From the NCBI GenBank assembly GCA_900550285.1, contig URRW01000028.1, forward strand, positions 1 to 32,290: a stretch of DNA of 32,290 nucleotides, read 5' to 3'. This DNA comes from an uncultured Lachnospiraceae bacterium (GTDB lineage Bacteria; Bacillota; Clostridia; Lachnospirales; Lachnospiraceae). Shown here one piece after another: positions 30,954 to 32,290 of the stretch (position 1 is the stretch's first letter; every line of letters begins with the position of its first letter). Both the position numbers and the translations under genes were made by a program. The notes under the pieces are model-generated. The model had not been told where the DNA came from, ran no database searches, and saw nothing but the letters and a program-made list of their open reading frames with translations.

Positions 30954-31978
30954 AACTGAGCATTATTGTCCCTGTATACAATATGGCGGCGGACGGCAAG
31001 CTGGAATACTGTCTGGATTCGCTGGCGGCGCAGACGATAAAGGATTATGAAGTGATCGCGGTGGACGACGCTTCCACGGACAATTCGCTGGAAATTTTGC
31101 GGGCATATGAAAAAAAATATCCGGGCAAATTCCGGGCAGTCCATTCGGAAGAAAACAAGCGGCAGGGCGGCGCAAAAAACATCGGGCTTTCGCTGGCAAA
31201 GGGCGAGTGGATCGGCTTTATCGACAGCGACGACTGGATCGTGCCAGAGATGTATGAGCGGCTCATCGGGCGCGCCGAGGAAACGGGGGCCGATATGGCA
31301 GGCTGCGATTACTGCCTGACCGCAGAGCACAGCATGAAGCCGGGAAAGCGGGTGGCAAACGGACGGGCAGAGCAGAGCGGCGTGCTGGATGAAGAAAAGA
31401 AGCGCCTGCTCATTCTGGACGGCGGCAGCCTTGTGGTAAAGGTATACCGGCGGGAGATTTTTATGGATACGGGCATCCGTTTTCCGGAGCATATTTTTTA
31501 TGAGGACAATGCGGTGGGGGACGCGATCCTGCTTTCCGCAAAGCGCTATGAGTACATTCCGGAGCCGATGTATTACTATTACCAGCATGAGGCGTCCACC
31601 GTCCATACGATCAGCCGGGAACGGTGCGAGGACCGGATGGCGGCAGGGCGGGGCATTCTGGAAAATGCGAAGCGTTTCGGCTATCTGGAAGCCTTCCGGG
31701 ATGAGATCTGCTTTGAATATACGATGCTGTTTTATGTGAACACGCTGTTTTCCTACATGGTGGGAAGCGGGAAAAAGTCTGTTTTATTTGTGAAAAGGAT
31801 GGGAGAGGAATTGAAGGAGGCGTTCCCGGATTTTATGGAAAATCCGTATTATCAGGAGCGCGTCAATGCAGAGCAGAAAAAGATGATCGCGATGCAGCAG
31901 AAATGTACATGGGGATTTTTGCTGTATTATAAGCTGCTCTGGACGTGGCGGGGAATCCGCAGACGGATGGGGAAATAA
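30950..31978 (+). CDS. Family 2 glycosyltransferase
   Basis: GT-A fold enzyme of 342 residues, acting in the cytoplasm on a nucleotide sugar. It opens with LSIIVPVYN (3-11), has VDDASTDNS (38-46), RQGGAKNIGL (71-80) and the metal-binding DSDD (92-95). FPEHIFYEDNAVGDAI and the YYYYQHEAS stretch are typical of the lipopolysaccharide or teichoic acid branch. ATG 30950 overlaps the preceding stop in ATGA, so the two transferases are translationally coupled. With pseB upstream it likely builds a surface glycan. Confidence 0.9.
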   Translation: MKLSIIVPVYNMAADGKLEYCLDSLAAQTIKDYEVIAVDDASTDNSLEILRAYEKKYPGKFRAVHSEENKRQGGAKNIGLSLAKGEWIGFIDSDDWIVPEMYERLIGRAEETGADMAGCDYCLTAEHSMKPGKRVANGRAEQSGVLDEEKKRLLILDGGSLVVKVYRREIFMDTGIRFPEHIFYEDNAVGDAILLSAKRYEYIPEPMYYYYQHEASTVHTISRERCEDRMAAGRGILENAKRFGYLEAFRDEICFEYTMLFYVNTLFSYMVGSGKKSVLFVKRMGEELKEAFPDFMENPYYQERVNAEQKKMIAMQQKCTWGFLLYYKLLWTWRGIRRRMGK

Positions 31979-31989
31979 GGAAGTTATTT

Positions 31990-32029
31990 TGCGGAAGCCG
32001 GAAATTGGGGAAAATTTCCGGCTTCCGCA
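31990..32029. terminator. Perfect 17-bp hairpin between convergent genes
   Basis: Bases 31990-32006 and 32013-32029 are perfectly complementary around GGGGAA. No T-run follows on either strand, but the stem is long and GC-rich and lies between two converging genes. A second stem, GTGCGC-CCAGCA-GCGCAC (32033-32050), follows at once and ends near GATTGCTTTT. Confidence 0.6.
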
Positions 32030-32058
32030 GTTGTGCGCCCAGCAGCGCACGATTGCTT

Positions 32059-32290
32059 TTAATGGGTTTTTGCCGTCAGCGCTTCCGCGATCCGGTCGGC
32101 GCCCGCCCCGTCGATCGCCATTTTCATGCGGGCAGACTGGCTGCGGCGCGCGGCAGGTACGGACATGAGATCCTCCAGCGCCGCCATGGCGCTGCCAAAA
32201 AAGTCCGGATGGTTGCGGACGTCGCCCACATAGGGGATGAGCCCCGCCTGGGAAAACGCCAGCACGCCGGGGATCTGGCTGTATTCATTA
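32059..32290 (-). CDS. pseG: PseG-like nucleotide-sugar hydrolase, C-terminal part
   Basis: The frame is open from the right edge of the window to the stop at 32059-32061; the N-terminal part lies outside. The visible 76 residues include GVLAFSQAGLIPYVGDV and the ending MAIDGAGADRIAEAL. This fits the C-terminal domain of PseG, the UDP-2,4-diacetamido-trideoxy-altropyranose hydrolase of pseudaminic acid synthesis, a GT28-like fold. The relative SpsG or a related GT28-fold enzyme is possible, since little is visible. Its convergence with the glycosyltransferases and the pseB upstream support the pathway. Confidence 0.6.
   Translation of the reverse strand, partial: NEYSQIPGVLAFSQAGLIPYVGDVRNHPDFFGSAMAALEDLMSVPAARRSQSARMKMAIDGAGADRIAEALTAKTH

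Noticed and set aside
1..32290. CRISPR array or prophage
   Set aside because: No regularly spaced repeats of 24-37 bp and no integrase, capsid or cas-like genes are seen; the three dispersed repeats are kilobases apart.

Overview
The window reads as a chromosome segment of a moderately GC-rich Gram-positive anaerobe of the Clostridia, most likely Lachnospiraceae. The evidence is the FtsH-UvrC-HprK-RapZ-WhiA-Crh gene order, strong GGAGG ribosome sites, sigma-A type promoters, an ABC sugar importer without its own ATPase, and a PseB-type dehydratase next to surface-glycan glycosyltransferases. The species is not identifiable from what I can see. There are 28 protein genes, one cut by the right edge. 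I see no rRNA, tRNA, CRISPR array or insertion sequence with a transposase.

Layout. 1-412: non-coding left edge with the ftsH promoter. 413-4752: ftsH (membrane protease) and uvrC (excision repair), each ahead of or behind a clear signal. 4755-9910: a compact catabolite-control and cell-envelope operon, hprK, ROK glucokinase, murB, rapZ, whiA, crh, closed by a terminator. The Crh protein keeps Ser46, the target of HprK, but has Glu instead of His at position 15, so it looks like a regulatory rather than a sugar-transferring HPr. 10051-12919: a lipid kinase, a long palindrome, and a flavoprotein with a C-terminal Rieske centre. 13045-13908: class II fructose-bisphosphate aldolase. 13964-19774: an AraC regulator divergent from a beta-helix protein, then a carbohydrate ABC importer (lipoprotein plus two permeases). 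20269-23197: cardiolipin synthase and an intracellular GH29 alpha-fucosidase. 23282-24761: a cyclophilin on the minus strand and an acetyltransferase. 24923-28270: a sugar-nucleotide pair (nucleotidyltransferase, galE) and a repair pair (free Met sulfoxide reductase, endonuclease III). 28410-32290: pseB, a GT39-like membrane transferase, a GT2 transferase and the end of a PseG-like gene, probably a pseudaminic-acid-type glycan locus.

How it works together. HprK, Crh, glucokinase and aldolase form the carbon-sensing and glycolytic theme. AraC, beta-helix protein, ABC importer and perhaps the fucosidase form a glycan-oligosaccharide uptake theme. Nucleotidyltransferase, GalE, PseB, PseG and the transferases form a sugar-nucleotide and surface-glycan theme.

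The most unusual signals are non-coding. (1) A structured dispersed repeat of about 130 bp occurs in three copies (9904-10033, 20015-20147, 26991-27064), each beginning exactly in the T-tract of a host intrinsic terminator. (2) At 19825-20021 three PhoP-box-like hexamers with an 11-bp period lie ahead of a TATACT box and a short A-rich transcript ending in two hairpins, a candidate phosphate-regulated small RNA. (3) A palindrome of about 237 bp lies at 10951-11187. All of these are read by eye; no search or folding program was run.
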